A program made the translations under genes and the position numbers. A stretch of 64,000 nucleotides of DNA from Neolentinus lepideus HHB14362 ss-1. Lineage: Eukaryota; Basidiomycota; Agaricomycetes; Gloeophyllales; Gloeophyllaceae. Numbering within the stretch: the stretch's first letter is position 1; every line of letters starts with the position of its first letter. Location of the stretch: assembly GCA_001632425.1 (NCBI GenBank), contig KV425618.1, forward strand, positions 17,151 through 81,150, given 5' to 3'. Positions 1 through 9,880 of the stretch are shown piece by piece. The notes beneath the pieces were generated by a model, which worked only from the letters and a program-made list of their open reading frames with translations, was not told the origin of the DNA and did not search any database.

Positions 1-99
1 GACAGTGCGCTATTGAGTCGCTAAGTCGCCGTTCCCACGAAGCACGCGGAATCGCCCTAAGTCGCGTTTTCTGGGGTCAGAAGCCAACGGGGCCTATCA
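1..99 (-). mobile_element. Element B, terminal fragment
   Basis: This is the end of a B-type element, cut by the window edge. It closes with CCTATCA at position 99. The same terminal sequence is seen at 40600-40698 and, in the opposite orientation, from 42083, 37130 and 63452. It abuts a 5'-truncated A element directly, so the junction is a secondary rearrangement or a nested insertion whose other part lies outside the window. Confidence 0.7.
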
Positions 100-1150
100 G
101 CGACGATCCTTGGAACCTCCGGAACTCAGCCTACCCACACCACAGCAACGAATGGCAGCACTCGGTGCATCTATCAAGTGCCGATACACACCGAGTCACT
201 CATATCGGCCTTCCTGACGCATACCAGCTGATCTTATGTTCCGTTTGACCTCGCAATACCTCGGCATTCATTGGCCGCCATACGATAGGATGCTGTGGGC
301 CCCTCGTTCCAGTCCAGCGCCGTCGCAACACTTGGTCATCCCTCCTTATGAAGTGCGAGTTGATTATCATCAAGCACGAGTCGTCAAATCGCACTGATGC
401 ACCATACGAACTCAAGATGGAAGGATCTTTCCTAAGGCGGTGGTTTCTGACCCGCCTAGAGTGCTTCGGAATGAGAATGGTATGCGGCGGATGATTGGCA
501 AGCAGCTTGGGAGCTTAGTGAGACTCGGCGGCGCATTTTTGGTTGTATTTTCTGATTGTAGACACATGGAGCGTAGGATATCTCAGACTTAGCAGTTTCT
601 TAGACATCGGGGTCACTTAGTACTTTAGACGTCCTGTATTTTCATATCCAGCAGCGAATTTTACCTCACAGCTCACGTCTCAAATCCTCCTTGCGTCCAA
701 AATTGCATTCTAAGATGACCTCGGCGTGAGGTCTTGCGTTTATCTCTGCATTTATCATCGCCATTGCATTCTCCCTACGTCTGCTGCGCTAGCATTCCGT
801 CTTACTGCGTTCTCGAAGTCCTCTGACATGGAAGAACCTGTCAAACTATCGTCCGATTACCATCCGAGTCCCCCGAAAGGACAGCTGGTCTAGCCCAGCT
901 CCGAAAACCCACTGAGAAGTGCTGAGTCGGTGCCGAGACGTGTAGAGCAAGGGAATTAGAGAGTCAGGAGTGTTACAGAGCGTCCGGGTCTACTCACAAG
1001 AGATATATGGTGCCATTTAGTGTTCTTTTTTGCCTCCCTCACCTCCCCCGAGCTTTACCTTTCTGCCCTTCAACTACTGACACTATTAGATGGAGTTCCC
1101 TCCGCATTTTCTAGGTGTTTTTGGTGGTTGTTGTGTGCTGTAGCCTGTCA
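100..1150 (+). mobile_element. Element A copy 1, 5'-truncated
   Basis: This is an A-family copy that ends with GCCTGTCA at 1150. It matches the reverse complement of the A copy at 43053-44431 but lacks roughly the first 330 bp of the TGATAGG end. It interrupts the gypsy integrase fragment that lies on the minus strand just downstream (1151-1508). No long open frame is credible. Short ORFs inside it are shared by every A copy and look like chance reading frames in a repeat. Confidence 0.65.
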
Positions 1151-1508
1151 GCAGTGGACATTAGTACTCCAGTACCCAGTAGTTTATGCAGTTCCTTCCA
1201 GAATTTAGCAGTGAACTTGGAGTCACGATCTGATACTATAGTGTCAGGCATGCCATGTAGTCGTACTATTCAATCGTAGTATAGCCATGCCACATCCAAC
1301 GCTTTAGCGGTCGTCTTGGTAGGTATCAAATGTACCATGGATGTGAGACGGCAAATGACCACCCACAGGTAATCATGTCCCTCAGCTGGTGGAAAGGGTC
1401 CCACAAAATCCATCCCAATTGATCCCCATGGACGAGTCAGAATAGGCATCGAATGAAGTAAGCCCATGGGCCGCTTTGGAGAGTCTTTGGTAGTCTGACA
1501 GACTCCGC
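1151..1508 (-). pseudogene. Ty3/gypsy integrase core fragment
   Basis: Read on the minus strand, this fragment encodes part of a retrotransposon integrase (RVE domain). It has the GMDFVGPF motif holding the first catalytic Asp, then a long conserved stretch, then DRDSKF holding the second Asp. It begins in the zinc-finger region, with CQ and TTK just after the position where the second Cys pair should be. It ends at the A element at 1150, so the last catalytic Glu and any chromodomain are missing. The stop after WLYYD is TAG on the minus strand. It is the downstream half of the integrase that stops at 50139. The frame matches across the two sites once A and one GCGG duplication are discounted, as set out in the findings. 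Confidence 0.8.
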
Positions 1509-2875
1509 TGACAGGCTACAACACACAACAACCACCAAAAACACCTAGAGAAACGCGGAGGGAACTCCATCTAATAGTGTTGGTAGTCGAAGGGTAGAAA
1601 GGTAAAGCTTGGGGGAGGTGAGGGATGAAAAACAACACAATGGAAGGCACCGTATATCTCCTGTGAGTCAACCCAGATGCTCTATGCAACTCCTAACTCT
1701 CTAAAACTCTGAAACTACACTTCTCGGTGCCAACTCGGTGCTTCTCGGAGGGTATTCAGTACTGGGCAAGACCAGCTGTCCGTTGGAAGGACTCAGAAGG
1801 GTGAAAGACAATAGCTCGGAAGGTTCCTCCATGCCGGAGGACTCTAGGACACAATAGAACACAATGCGGATGCAGTAAAACACAGTAAGAACACAATGGA
1901 GATGATAAGACACAACGGAAACGCAAGACCTCACGCCAAGGCCGACTAGAACGCAATTTTGAATGCAGCGAGACTTTGAGATGTGAAGGTGAAGTAAATT
2001 CGATGGTGACCCATACAGTGGTCCGGAATGATCTGATCGGGGGTCTGAGAATACAGGGTGTCTAAAGTACTAAGTAACCCAAACGTCCGAAATCTACTAA
2101 GTCCAAAGCTCCTTCGTCTATCAAATCATGCCATATGCAACAAATGAGTATATACATCCGAAAACATACCGCCACAGCACGCCATATGCCTAACTGAGTA
2201 CCGCTATCATTCTGAAATATGCTCGGCACCTTAGAAACAACCGGTCCAAAGGAAAACCTTCCAAAATTGTTCCATCCGAAGTGTCGGCGCCCATGAATGA
2301 CTTGTATGAGCTGACTCGCATCTTGAACATCGTAAGGATAGTCAACAAAGGTCCGCGATGGCATCGGAGTGGCAAGGGAGGTGCCGCATGGTTGAATGGA
2401 GGATAGGATCATCGCAAGTGCATAAGGGAGACTGGATACAGTCAACTCGGCATGGATAAGCTCAGGATAGAGGTGCCGAGAGCGCTGAGTGTGGTGAAAT
2501 CGCTGACGTCGGGGGGTTCTGAAGGTCCTGAATGCTGACTAGCCATGCAACGTCCACATGGTGATGTTCTGGAGCACGTAGGAGGTCCGCCGATAACATT
2601 GGTGCTGCTCTTGAGGTGCATAAGGGTCACTTGGTCATCTCGGCATTCAGTAAAGGCTCCGAGGATCTCCGAGGATGCGGTGATGAAGTACTGAAACTCG
2701 GTGCAATGTCTAAGTGTGTCAGTTGTAGCAGGCGTATGGCTCGGAGCTCAGATATGAAGTACGTCGGAGCATGGAGATGTGTCGGAGGTGAATGGGAGTG
2801 GTGGAGTGCTCCGAGAAGTTGTTAGAAACACCAAAAATGCGTTTTTCAGAGGCTAGCGGTGCCTGAGGCCTATCA
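1509..2875 (-). mobile_element. Element A copy 2 (inversion breakpoint)
   Basis: This is a full-length A-family copy running from TGACAGGC to GCCTATCA. It is preceded by CCGC and followed by GCGT, so its own flanks give no target duplication. It lies in the opposite orientation to the copy at 50140-51545, and the flanks pair crosswise with that copy. Length is about 1.37 kb. No coding capacity is recognised. It may be a solo LTR (TG...CA ends, 4-bp duplications) or a non-autonomous terminal-repeat element. Confidence 0.75.
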
Positions 2876-3285
2876 GCGTGCAGCACTCGGCTGTATGTGC
2901 ATGCAGCACTGTGGTTGGCCGGTGTGCAGCATGGTCGAGAGTGGGAAAGGAGACACTCACCGAGAGCCAGAGCATCTGGTTTATGTCCTGGTATGATGGG
3001 CGGCAAAACCACCACCTTGCTGTCATTGCGATGGCTCTGGGCCCGAGCACTGACATCTGTGATGGTCCACAGGTCAGCGACCATTGGGTTGACTGGAGTC
3101 ACAGGCGGCGGAGGCACAGGAGCCCTGTCAAGGTTAATGTTGGGCCTACCCCCAGCCATATCCCACTGGAATTCTCAGACACGAGCTTGGAAATGGTCAA
3201 GTGTCACATCCGATGCACCCAGAGTGGTTGGCGCCAGGGGTACAGACAAGCTATGAAGTCTCCTAGAAGGCATTTGGTCCCCATC
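2876..3285 (-). pseudogene. DIRS-like retrotransposon gag, 5' part
   Basis: A short proline-rich coding stretch reads on the minus strand from about 3280 down to 2961. Next comes a GTGAGTG splice donor, and then a TGCTGCA-rich intron piece down to 2876. One in-frame TGA (near 3175) breaks it, at a place where the context suggests Trp. The matching acceptor and rest of the gag lie at 51688 on the plus strand. Joining across the donor and that acceptor keeps the frame (phase 1). On its own the fragment has no diagnostic motif; the assignment rests on this pairing. Confidence 0.5.
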
Positions 3286-3529
3286 TCCCAGGTTTAGTCC
3301 AAGATGGCGGTAGGACATTATGTTAAAGCAATACAGTAATGATTAAGTGAATGTAGCTATAGTAGCGAGCAGACTGAGAACTGTGAGCTGTTCGACGAAG
3401 CCGTGGTCAAGGTCAGAAAGAAGCCTGAGGACAAGGAAAGGAAAATTGTCGGTGAGGCTCTCGCTCAGCTGGACATTGCTGCCGGCCATACTCGGCTGCA
3501 CTGGAGTCCTGCCGGCACTGCCACTCAAA

Positions 3530-4465
3530 ATGTGCCAGCCACCCTGGGCTGTACAAATATTTCTGATATTTTTAGCAATTTTCCGATTTTCCTGAGCAGA
3601 AATACCAGCTGTTGGTGACCAATGATGTAAACAGCATGTAAAATCTCACAGGACTTTCATGCCATCTATGTCATGCTCTTTATGGTATCCTATATTCACT
3701 CAATGAGCCAACTAATAAAGCCAGTAGACCAGTATAAGGTAAGAAAGATATATACAACATCAATAATTACCATATTTGGAAGGTGTAAACAAACAAATGG
3801 GTGGGTGCCAGCCACCTTAGGTTGTACAAATTTTTCTGATATTTTTAGCAACTTTTCTGATTTTTCTCAGTGGAAATACCAGTTATTGATGACCAATGAT
3901 GTAAACAGTGTGTAAAATCTTGCGGGACTTTCATGCTGTCATTCTTTTACTGGTATCTCAATGAACCGACTGGTGAAGTCTGTAGACAATTAAAGATTAT
4001 ACTTGAAGCCCTTTATGAAGTGACCCGCGCGAGAAAGCATCTAGCCAATCAGAAGTCGCGCCACCGCGCCACCCACTGCAAACCGTCGTTGAAGTCCGAT
4101 TCCCACGGTAAGAAGTCACTCTGAGAGTGTAGCGGGTATCCCAACCGCAAAGAAAACACTAAAAACACAGAAATATTCACAATAACTCAAAAATATACCA
4201 AAAGCTTATATTGAGAAGCAGGGAGAAAATGGAGCAAGTCTATGAAAGTGAGGAAGAAAATATCGATAAATGAGACTACAAACCGAGTTTGTAGTGATTT
4301 TGTAGTGATGACTACGAACGGACTATCAATCGGGGATTAAAGGTTGTGATTGGTACCACAAAAATTTGAAACACAGATGACTCGGCACAAATTCCCACGA
4401 GGTTAACGTTCGGCACAGCGCTCCTTCTGAGCGTACAAACTCACCTTCGTTCCTCAGGACTCGTA
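3530..4465 (-). mobile_element. Element C copy (inverted relative to 58884-59870)
   Basis: This AT-rich repeat has its reverse complement at 58884-59870. It contains an internal duplication (3534-3670 and 3808-3945) that is also present in the other copy (59400-59540 and 59680-59825). One end carries CTCAGGACTCGTA near 4455, matching the TATGAGTCCTGAGG ends of the other copies. Interspersed TTTGTAGTG and CACTACAAA words could form hairpins. No ORF is credible. The superfamily is unknown to me. Confidence 0.6.
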
Positions 4466-4719
4466 ATTCCGAGATCTGCTAAGATCTGCCAGAGACAATC
4501 GAAAACAGTCGACTCGGACTAGAGTCTATAACATGCATGAGGATGAGCCACACGCAGCAAGTCATTCCACAGTACCTGTATTCGAGCCAACTAGTAGCTG
4601 GTCCGGCGTAGCGGGGATTTTGTACTTGAGTACATAATATGACCAGGAGAAACTCCTCTAAAGTATGTCGAGGGTACAAGAGTTCTGGATGCCGCAAGAG
4701 CACAACAACTCCCCAATCA

Positions 4720-6200
4720 TCACCCAGCCGCCTGCGCCCTCCCAATCATTTTATTGATCGCCATCGGTCTTGCCGTTCCCCCGCCTCCCTTCGCTAAATC
4801 CGCCAACTTCGCCTCCCTCATCTTCAACAACACCTTACTCAAAAACGCCGGCGTAATAACCGGCTTCCCGTCCTCTCCTATCTCCACATCGCCTGCAAGG
4901 TCCATCGGCGTTCCACCGTTGCTCCCGCTGCTCGTGTTGACACTCGTGCTCCGGCTTACGCTGACCCCCGCTGCAGACCGCTTAGTGCCGCTGCCACTGC
5001 TGTTCGTGACAGGCGAGGAGTAGTTCTGGATAAGACTGCCTTTGGGCTGCTCGTTGGAGTCTTCTTTGTACCGGTCCCAGAGCGTGTAGAGGGCAATGAT
5101 TTCTTGCATGATCGTAGCTACTTGCGTCATGTTCACGTTCAAGCTGGCCTGGAAGCTCACTGGGTCTTGCACGGGTTTCTTGGCGTGGTGGCTGGCTTGT
5201 CGAGAGGACCGGCGGGTAGGAGCCGCTTGGGATGCTGGCGGAGGATTTGAGCTTTGGATTGATGCGCGGGTTGGATTGTGCAACACGAGAGTCAGATTGA
5301 TGACCGCGATGGCGATCATATGTGGCGGATATAGGAGGCACAGCTGAGACCGGTAGGTGTCGTTGATGATAAACCTGTGTGCTTCAATAAGGCTGCAATT
5401 ATGCTTCCCGTATACTACGTGCGTACCAGGCCATCTGTAGGGCTGCTTCTTGCAATTCTAGCTTGCCCTCGCCGGTGCCCCAGTACCGGTGCCCTTCGTT
5501 GATACCTACACCCAGTTCTCCCGCCTCTGCATCGAGATCGCTTGAACTTCCTTCTTTACAACACAACGTCATCAATGTTCGGTACGGGTGGAACACCGTA
5601 AGATCACACTCAAGATCGTCGACCAGATAGAATTCCATCTCCGCAAGTTTCGAATTATCTGACGGAAACGTCTTGACGCCGTACATCTCCTCTGTACTGA
5701 CATTCAGCAGGAATTATAAAGCAGAGGCCAATAACTCACGGCTAAAGAGTGATCTGGCTTCGGTCACGACATTCTTGATGTGCACGGGGGACTCTTCCGC
5801 TTTGGCCGCCACGTAGCAGCATGCCGCTATGACCAAGAACGGGTCTGTCTCAGAATACGAGTTCTTAAGATAAAATCGATGAAAGAACACGGTGGCAGTA
5901 GCAATCACGCGCTGCCGGAGTCCCAGTTTCTTCCCTAGCTTCGATATGCCTAGAGCCTACTCCTCGCATCACTACGTAACTCGGAGCAAATGGGTTAACG
6001 TACAGTTGGCGAAGAAAATCGCAAGAAGATCAAGATATTCAGGATCGTCGACAAACTGCCGATCTTCCGCTCGCGCTCTTTGCACCGCCGCGCGGTCCAC
6101 GATCCACCGCTTGCTGGAAGACGCGTCAGCATCAGCTATCATGCGATTCAGACAACTGTTCACCTCACTAATGCGAGCTCGCCCAAAAGTCGGTCGCCAT
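4720..6200 (-). CDS. SSN8: Cyclin C (Mediator CDK8-module cyclin, SSN8/SRB11)
   Basis: This is the cyclin partner of the CDK8/SRB10 kinase in the Mediator kinase module, acting in the nucleus on RNA polymerase II transcription. Five exons fit one frame: 6169-6200, 6004-6113, 5740-5949, 5427-5691 and 4720-5374, giving 423 residues. The ATG at 6200 starts MATDFW, the typical cyclin C opening. The first cyclin box shows LGLRQRVIATATVFFHRFY, then CCYVAAKAEESPVHIKN. The second shows EFYLVDDLECDLTVFHPYR and YWGTGEGKLELQE. The last exon adds a Ser/Gly-rich tail and a C-terminal segment with KVLLKMREAK. The tail makes it longer than animal cyclin C (about 280 residues), which is usual in basidiomycetes. 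Exon 4 could start one AG upstream, adding three bases. Confidence 0.92.
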
Positions 6201-6488
6201 GGCTAAACTCCAGGCCCGAGAAATATCTGAAGTAAGCTGGATGTGCTATTCAAGGCTCTTGTCAACATTTCTTGTGGCTTCTGCGATTGTTTGTCTTTGC
6301 TTGTGGCGCTGGTCTACATCCTTCACGTGGACTTGCGGCATGATTCGAGTCATGTATGAGCCTTCCTATGGTGCACTGTGCTACGATAAATATCATTGCA
6401 CAACGATGCACGCGGCATCGATACGGCATATTACTGACGACTTGGTCCTTTAGTAAGACACGCTCGCAGTAAACAACTCTGTACAATA

Positions 6489-6740
6489 TCATTGAATTGC
6501 GACAATCAGGCCCCAAACCAGGATCGCGAAAAACATCAAAAATACAGCTCGATGAGTAAAATAGAATATTGTGGCCTGCTCGGTTGCGACCGCCACCTCC
6601 GATTGGCCGCCACCAGGCACAATGTGGCTGAAGCTACTGCCGCATCTCGGCGAGCCACCCCCTGCCGTTCTCACACTATATCTCTTCCCCAGCATCACCG
6701 GCACCAGCCACTGCTCTATCGCAGTCATGTTTGCCTTCAA
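6489..6740 (-). CDS. Possible small tail-anchored protein
   Basis: This intact 83-codon frame lies between the cyclin C start and the MDH stop. Its C-terminal 20 residues (VFLMFFAILVWGLIVAIQ) form a good transmembrane segment at the extreme end, and a polar Gly/Ser-rich stretch precedes it. I do not recognise a family. The opposite strand is also open over much of it, so it may be chance. The position downstream of the MDH stop would need its own promoter in 6741-6850. Confidence 0.3.
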   Translation of the reverse strand: MKANMTAIEQWLVPVMLGKRYSVRTAGGGSPRCGSSFSHIVPGGGQSEVAVATEQATIFYFTHRAVFLMFFAILVWGLIVAIQ

Positions 6741-6850
6741 ATGTCACTATAGCAATGATCGCGGTCTAGCATGACAGAACAAAGCTATCTACGACACACC
6801 GCACCGTATCTACATCTCACTACACGTGAATTTTGTAGCTACACGCCATC

Positions 6851-8226
6851 TTACGACTGAGCAACGAAGGCCTTGCCTTTCTCAATGTTCTTCTTGAGGT
6901 CGGGCAGGCAAGCCGCAAGGAGCTTCTCCTCCTCGGGGGAGAGGGAACCGATGGGGTGGATCTTCTCGACGCCATTGACCTGAACAACAGCATAATCAGC
7001 GGCGGGACATCGCTGGGGGGAAAGCAGGACTTACACCGAGCTCGACGTTCGATGAGAAGAAGTCGACGCCCTGGTCAGCGAAGAGCGGGCTCTTGACGAA
7101 TGTGGGGGTGACGACACCCTTCTCGCCGTTCAAACCCCTGAGGACAGCGTTGGCGAAGCGCGCACCGGCGTACGCCATCGAGAGCGTCGCAGACCCAGCG
7201 CCGTCCTTCGCCTTCACTACCTCATCACCACCAAACTGGATCCTGTGCACGAGCTTCTCGTACGTCTCGCCCTGCAGACCCTTGCCCGCCGAGAGCTGCG
7301 AGAGTAGAGGAACGATGGTAGCGCCGGAATGGCCGCCGACGACGGTGACGACGGTCTCTTTGGGGTCGGTGCCGGCGATGCCGCCGAGGAAGCGGGCGGA
7401 GCGGACGACGTCGAGAGTGGTGACACCGAAGAGGCGCTTGGGATCGAAGACGCCTTGCTTCTCGAGGGTGGCGGCGACGATGGGGACAGTGGAGTTAACG
7501 GGGTTGGAAATGACGAGGACGCAGGCTTGAGGGGAGACACGGCCGATTGCGGCTGCGAGGTCACGGACGATGGAAGCGTTCGTCTATAGAGTCTTGTATT
7601 GAGGAATATGTTACATTTGCACAGAAGGTATACACATACGTTGAAAAGGTCGTCACGAGTCATCTTGGTCGGGGTTAGAAGAAAATAAGATAAAAAGTAT
7701 TATGGGCACTTACACCAGGCTGCAAACAAGCGGTTGTGAGATCACATGTTCTGAGCAAGTATTCAAACAACATACCTTCCTGGGGACACCAGCAGGAATG
7801 ACAATGACCTCAGTACCTTCCAAGGCCTCGTCAAGCTTGTCGGCAGCGAAGCCCTTGACCTATGGTGCAGTCAATTAATAAACTGCAGATGAAAACCAGA
7901 GCCTCGGAAACGGGGAGAATTAAAACCCAAGAGAATACCCAAACCGACTGCTACCCTCCGACCGAGCACGCCACACTATCAAGAAATACATGAACACGTA
8001 CCTCGCTGTTCGTGTCAACATGGCTGACATCTGCCGCAACACCAGGAGCACCACGAATATCGTAGAGGTTCAAGGACGAAACGAGGGGGTCGAGCTTGAG
8101 CAGGAGGGAGAGCGGCTGCCCGATTCCTCCTCCGGCACCCAGTACCGCAACCTTGGATTGCCGTGCGGCTGAGGAGGAGAACATGCGGCTCTGGGAGAGC
8201 GTACGGGCAGCAGCGCGGGCGAACAT
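6851..8226 (-). CDS. MDH1: Mitochondrial malate dehydrogenase
   Basis: This enzyme catalyses NAD-dependent interconversion of malate and oxaloacetate in the TCA cycle in the mitochondrial matrix. Six exons, all phase 0, encode 338 residues: 8002-8226, 7776-7859, 7714-7719, 7640-7663, 7035-7583 and 6851-6979. The first 22 residues are an Arg/Ser/Ala-rich targeting peptide. They are followed by [16 protein letters not shown] (NAD-binding loop), [10 protein letters not shown] (active-site loop Arg), [19 protein letters not shown] (substrate Arg) and VVGGHSG (catalytic His). The family length is matched. Exon 3 is only 6 bases (Pro-Gly) and exon 4 only 24. Both are needed to keep the conserved [12 protein letters not shown] loop. 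Confidence 0.95.
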
Positions 8227-9020
8227 CTTGGATGTCGTGTGCGACGGTGACGGTGAAGGTCAAGAGAAAGAGAGGATTAATATCCGCAGTGTTTTCCCCC
8301 AACGCCGGCTTAGCCCGCTGTTTCCCGATTCCACTCCGTCCCGAGGGCGCAATATTGATATTGCATTCCGAGCACAACTAATTATGGACCACGTTTAACT
8401 CTGACCTCAAAAAACATATGCTCGCTGCAACACAGTATATTTGACCTTACCATTTGGCTACCATATATTTTATAATAGAAATCTTGAGGCATACGGGTGG
8501 TAGACTCAAGCGTACATACACTCCGTTCTAGCACCCCCTTCACCGAATTTCAAGTCGCGGTAGACGACACACAGTAAATACATATTACTTAGAGCTAGGT
8601 TACTAGTTTTGCAGAAGACACTGTTAAATCAGGATTATCTGCCCAATTCATACATGCCCGGCTGGTGAGTCTGTTGAATAGTGACCCAGAAGACCTTCTG
8701 CAAATCGGAGTAATCCAAGGGATTGGCCAGTCGACCGAGACAGCGGAAGGGAAAAACGCCTCCTATTTTCAACGTTCTGACTGCCCTCGTAGGCAATACA
8801 GAGGACATTTCGTCGCAGCTTGGATCCAAGTCTCACTTGAATTCGGGATTGATAGGACAAATCAGCGGTCATAGCAGACCGAGATGAACGAACGGGTTTT
8901 GTGACCACATTCGCCCGATGACCTGTTAAGACCACGTCAGGGATTTGCATCCGAATGCCATTAATCATATGAAAACATACAGAAAAGTCGGCTGAGGTTT
9001 AGATCGGCGTACCTGCATTA
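8227..9020. other. Intergenic, MDH start to TSR2 stop
   Basis: This holds the MDH 5' flank and the TSR2 3' flank, since both genes are on the minus strand. Short frames at 8635-8968 lack recognisable motifs and overlap on both strands. I see no gene here. Confidence 0.5.
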
Positions 9021-9605
9021 CTACCGTCGGCCCTTCCGCTTAACCGTAGTGAATCCATCTTCATCGACTTCTGGCTCCTCTCGTGGAGGATGCTGTGAAA
9101 GAAGCTGCTCTTGTGTGTCCACGAGCATTGGGACATCATCTTCCTCCTCATCGTCGTCACTCCACTCTTCCTCAGAATCACTCGCCACTCCTTGCTGCAC
9201 CTGCACGTTCTTCCCCTTGATTTTATCCGCCCGCGCCTCAAATTCCACCACCAATTCACCCTTTCCTGTCGAGATATCTTCCCATATCCTCATAATATCC
9301 TTCGCCACGCTCTCCGCGCTGTCATCTTCCAGCACAGTGTCAAACTCCTCTTCCATAATTTGCAGCAGCATCTCCTCTACGTAGATAGCGTCTGGCAGGG
9401 GTTCTTCCCCGTCGAATGCATCGATTATCTCGGAGGCAAGTAATGAGGGCTTGTCCGCCGCCTCAGAGCCTCCCCAGTTCTCCTTCATCGCGACTCGGAG
9501 GGCAGCCCAGAGTGCTAGGCGGGCGATTACGCCCCGCGCGAAGAGGACTAGTTTCGGAGCGGGGGCTGCTGGGGGAGCGGATCCTGATGCAGCTGGTTCA
9601 GACAT
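9021..9605 (-). CDS. TSR2: Pre-rRNA-processing protein TSR2
   Basis: TSR2 is a 20S pre-rRNA processing factor. In yeast it acts as an escort chaperone for ribosomal protein eS26 (Rps26). This single-exon frame of 194 residues has the hallmark N-terminal segment FARGVIARLALWAALRVA followed by KENWGG. A helical region with DDSAESVAKDIMRIWEDI comes next. An acidic tail (SDSEEEWSDDDEEEDD, residues about 145-160) follows, and the end is basic (TTVKRKGRR). Length and layout match the family. It is divergently paired with GRC3, with 275 bp between the two ATGs. Confidence 0.93.
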   Translation of the reverse strand: MSEPAASGSAPPAAPAPKLVLFARGVIARLALWAALRVAMKENWGGSEAADKPSLLASEIIDAFDGEEPLPDAIYVEEMLLQIMEEEFDTVLEDDSAESVAKDIMRIWEDISTGKGELVVEFEARADKIKGKNVQVQQGVASDSEEEWSDDDEEEDDVPMLVDTQEQLLSQHPPREEPEVDEDGFTTVKRKGRR

Positions 9606-9880
9606 CTTGATGGAATCGTATCTTGCAGGATAATCGATGTAGAAGGAAGCTCAGAAATGCGGAGGTTTGTTTTGAAGTGGGGAAGCGAAGTCAAGTACTT
9701 CAGCCACAATTCCTGTGGCTGAGTTCCAAAATTCTCTTCCCGAGCCACAACTTGTATTTAGCCAAACTACTGACCACAGAAGGTCGGTACTTGGTTTATG
9801 TGGTGCCTACGCATGTTTAAATTATTCTTTCATGCTACGATTTCCGTCCCAGAGCGACATTTCTCCCGGCCAATCTCACG
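9606..9880. promoter_or_regulatory. Shared divergent promoter region TSR2/GRC3
   Basis: The 275 bp between the two start codons must hold the promoters of both ribosome-assembly genes. I see no convincing TATA box at a fixed distance from either ATG. The middle has short palindromic GTGGCTGAG and AGCCACA words around 9700-9755. Confidence 0.5.

Noticed and set aside
1701..2445. Several 60-127 codon frames in element A, repeated at 51099-51362 and 54242-54734
   Set aside because: The same frames recur in each A copy but with changes unrelated to codon position and overlapping frames. They look like chance ORFs in a non-coding repeat.
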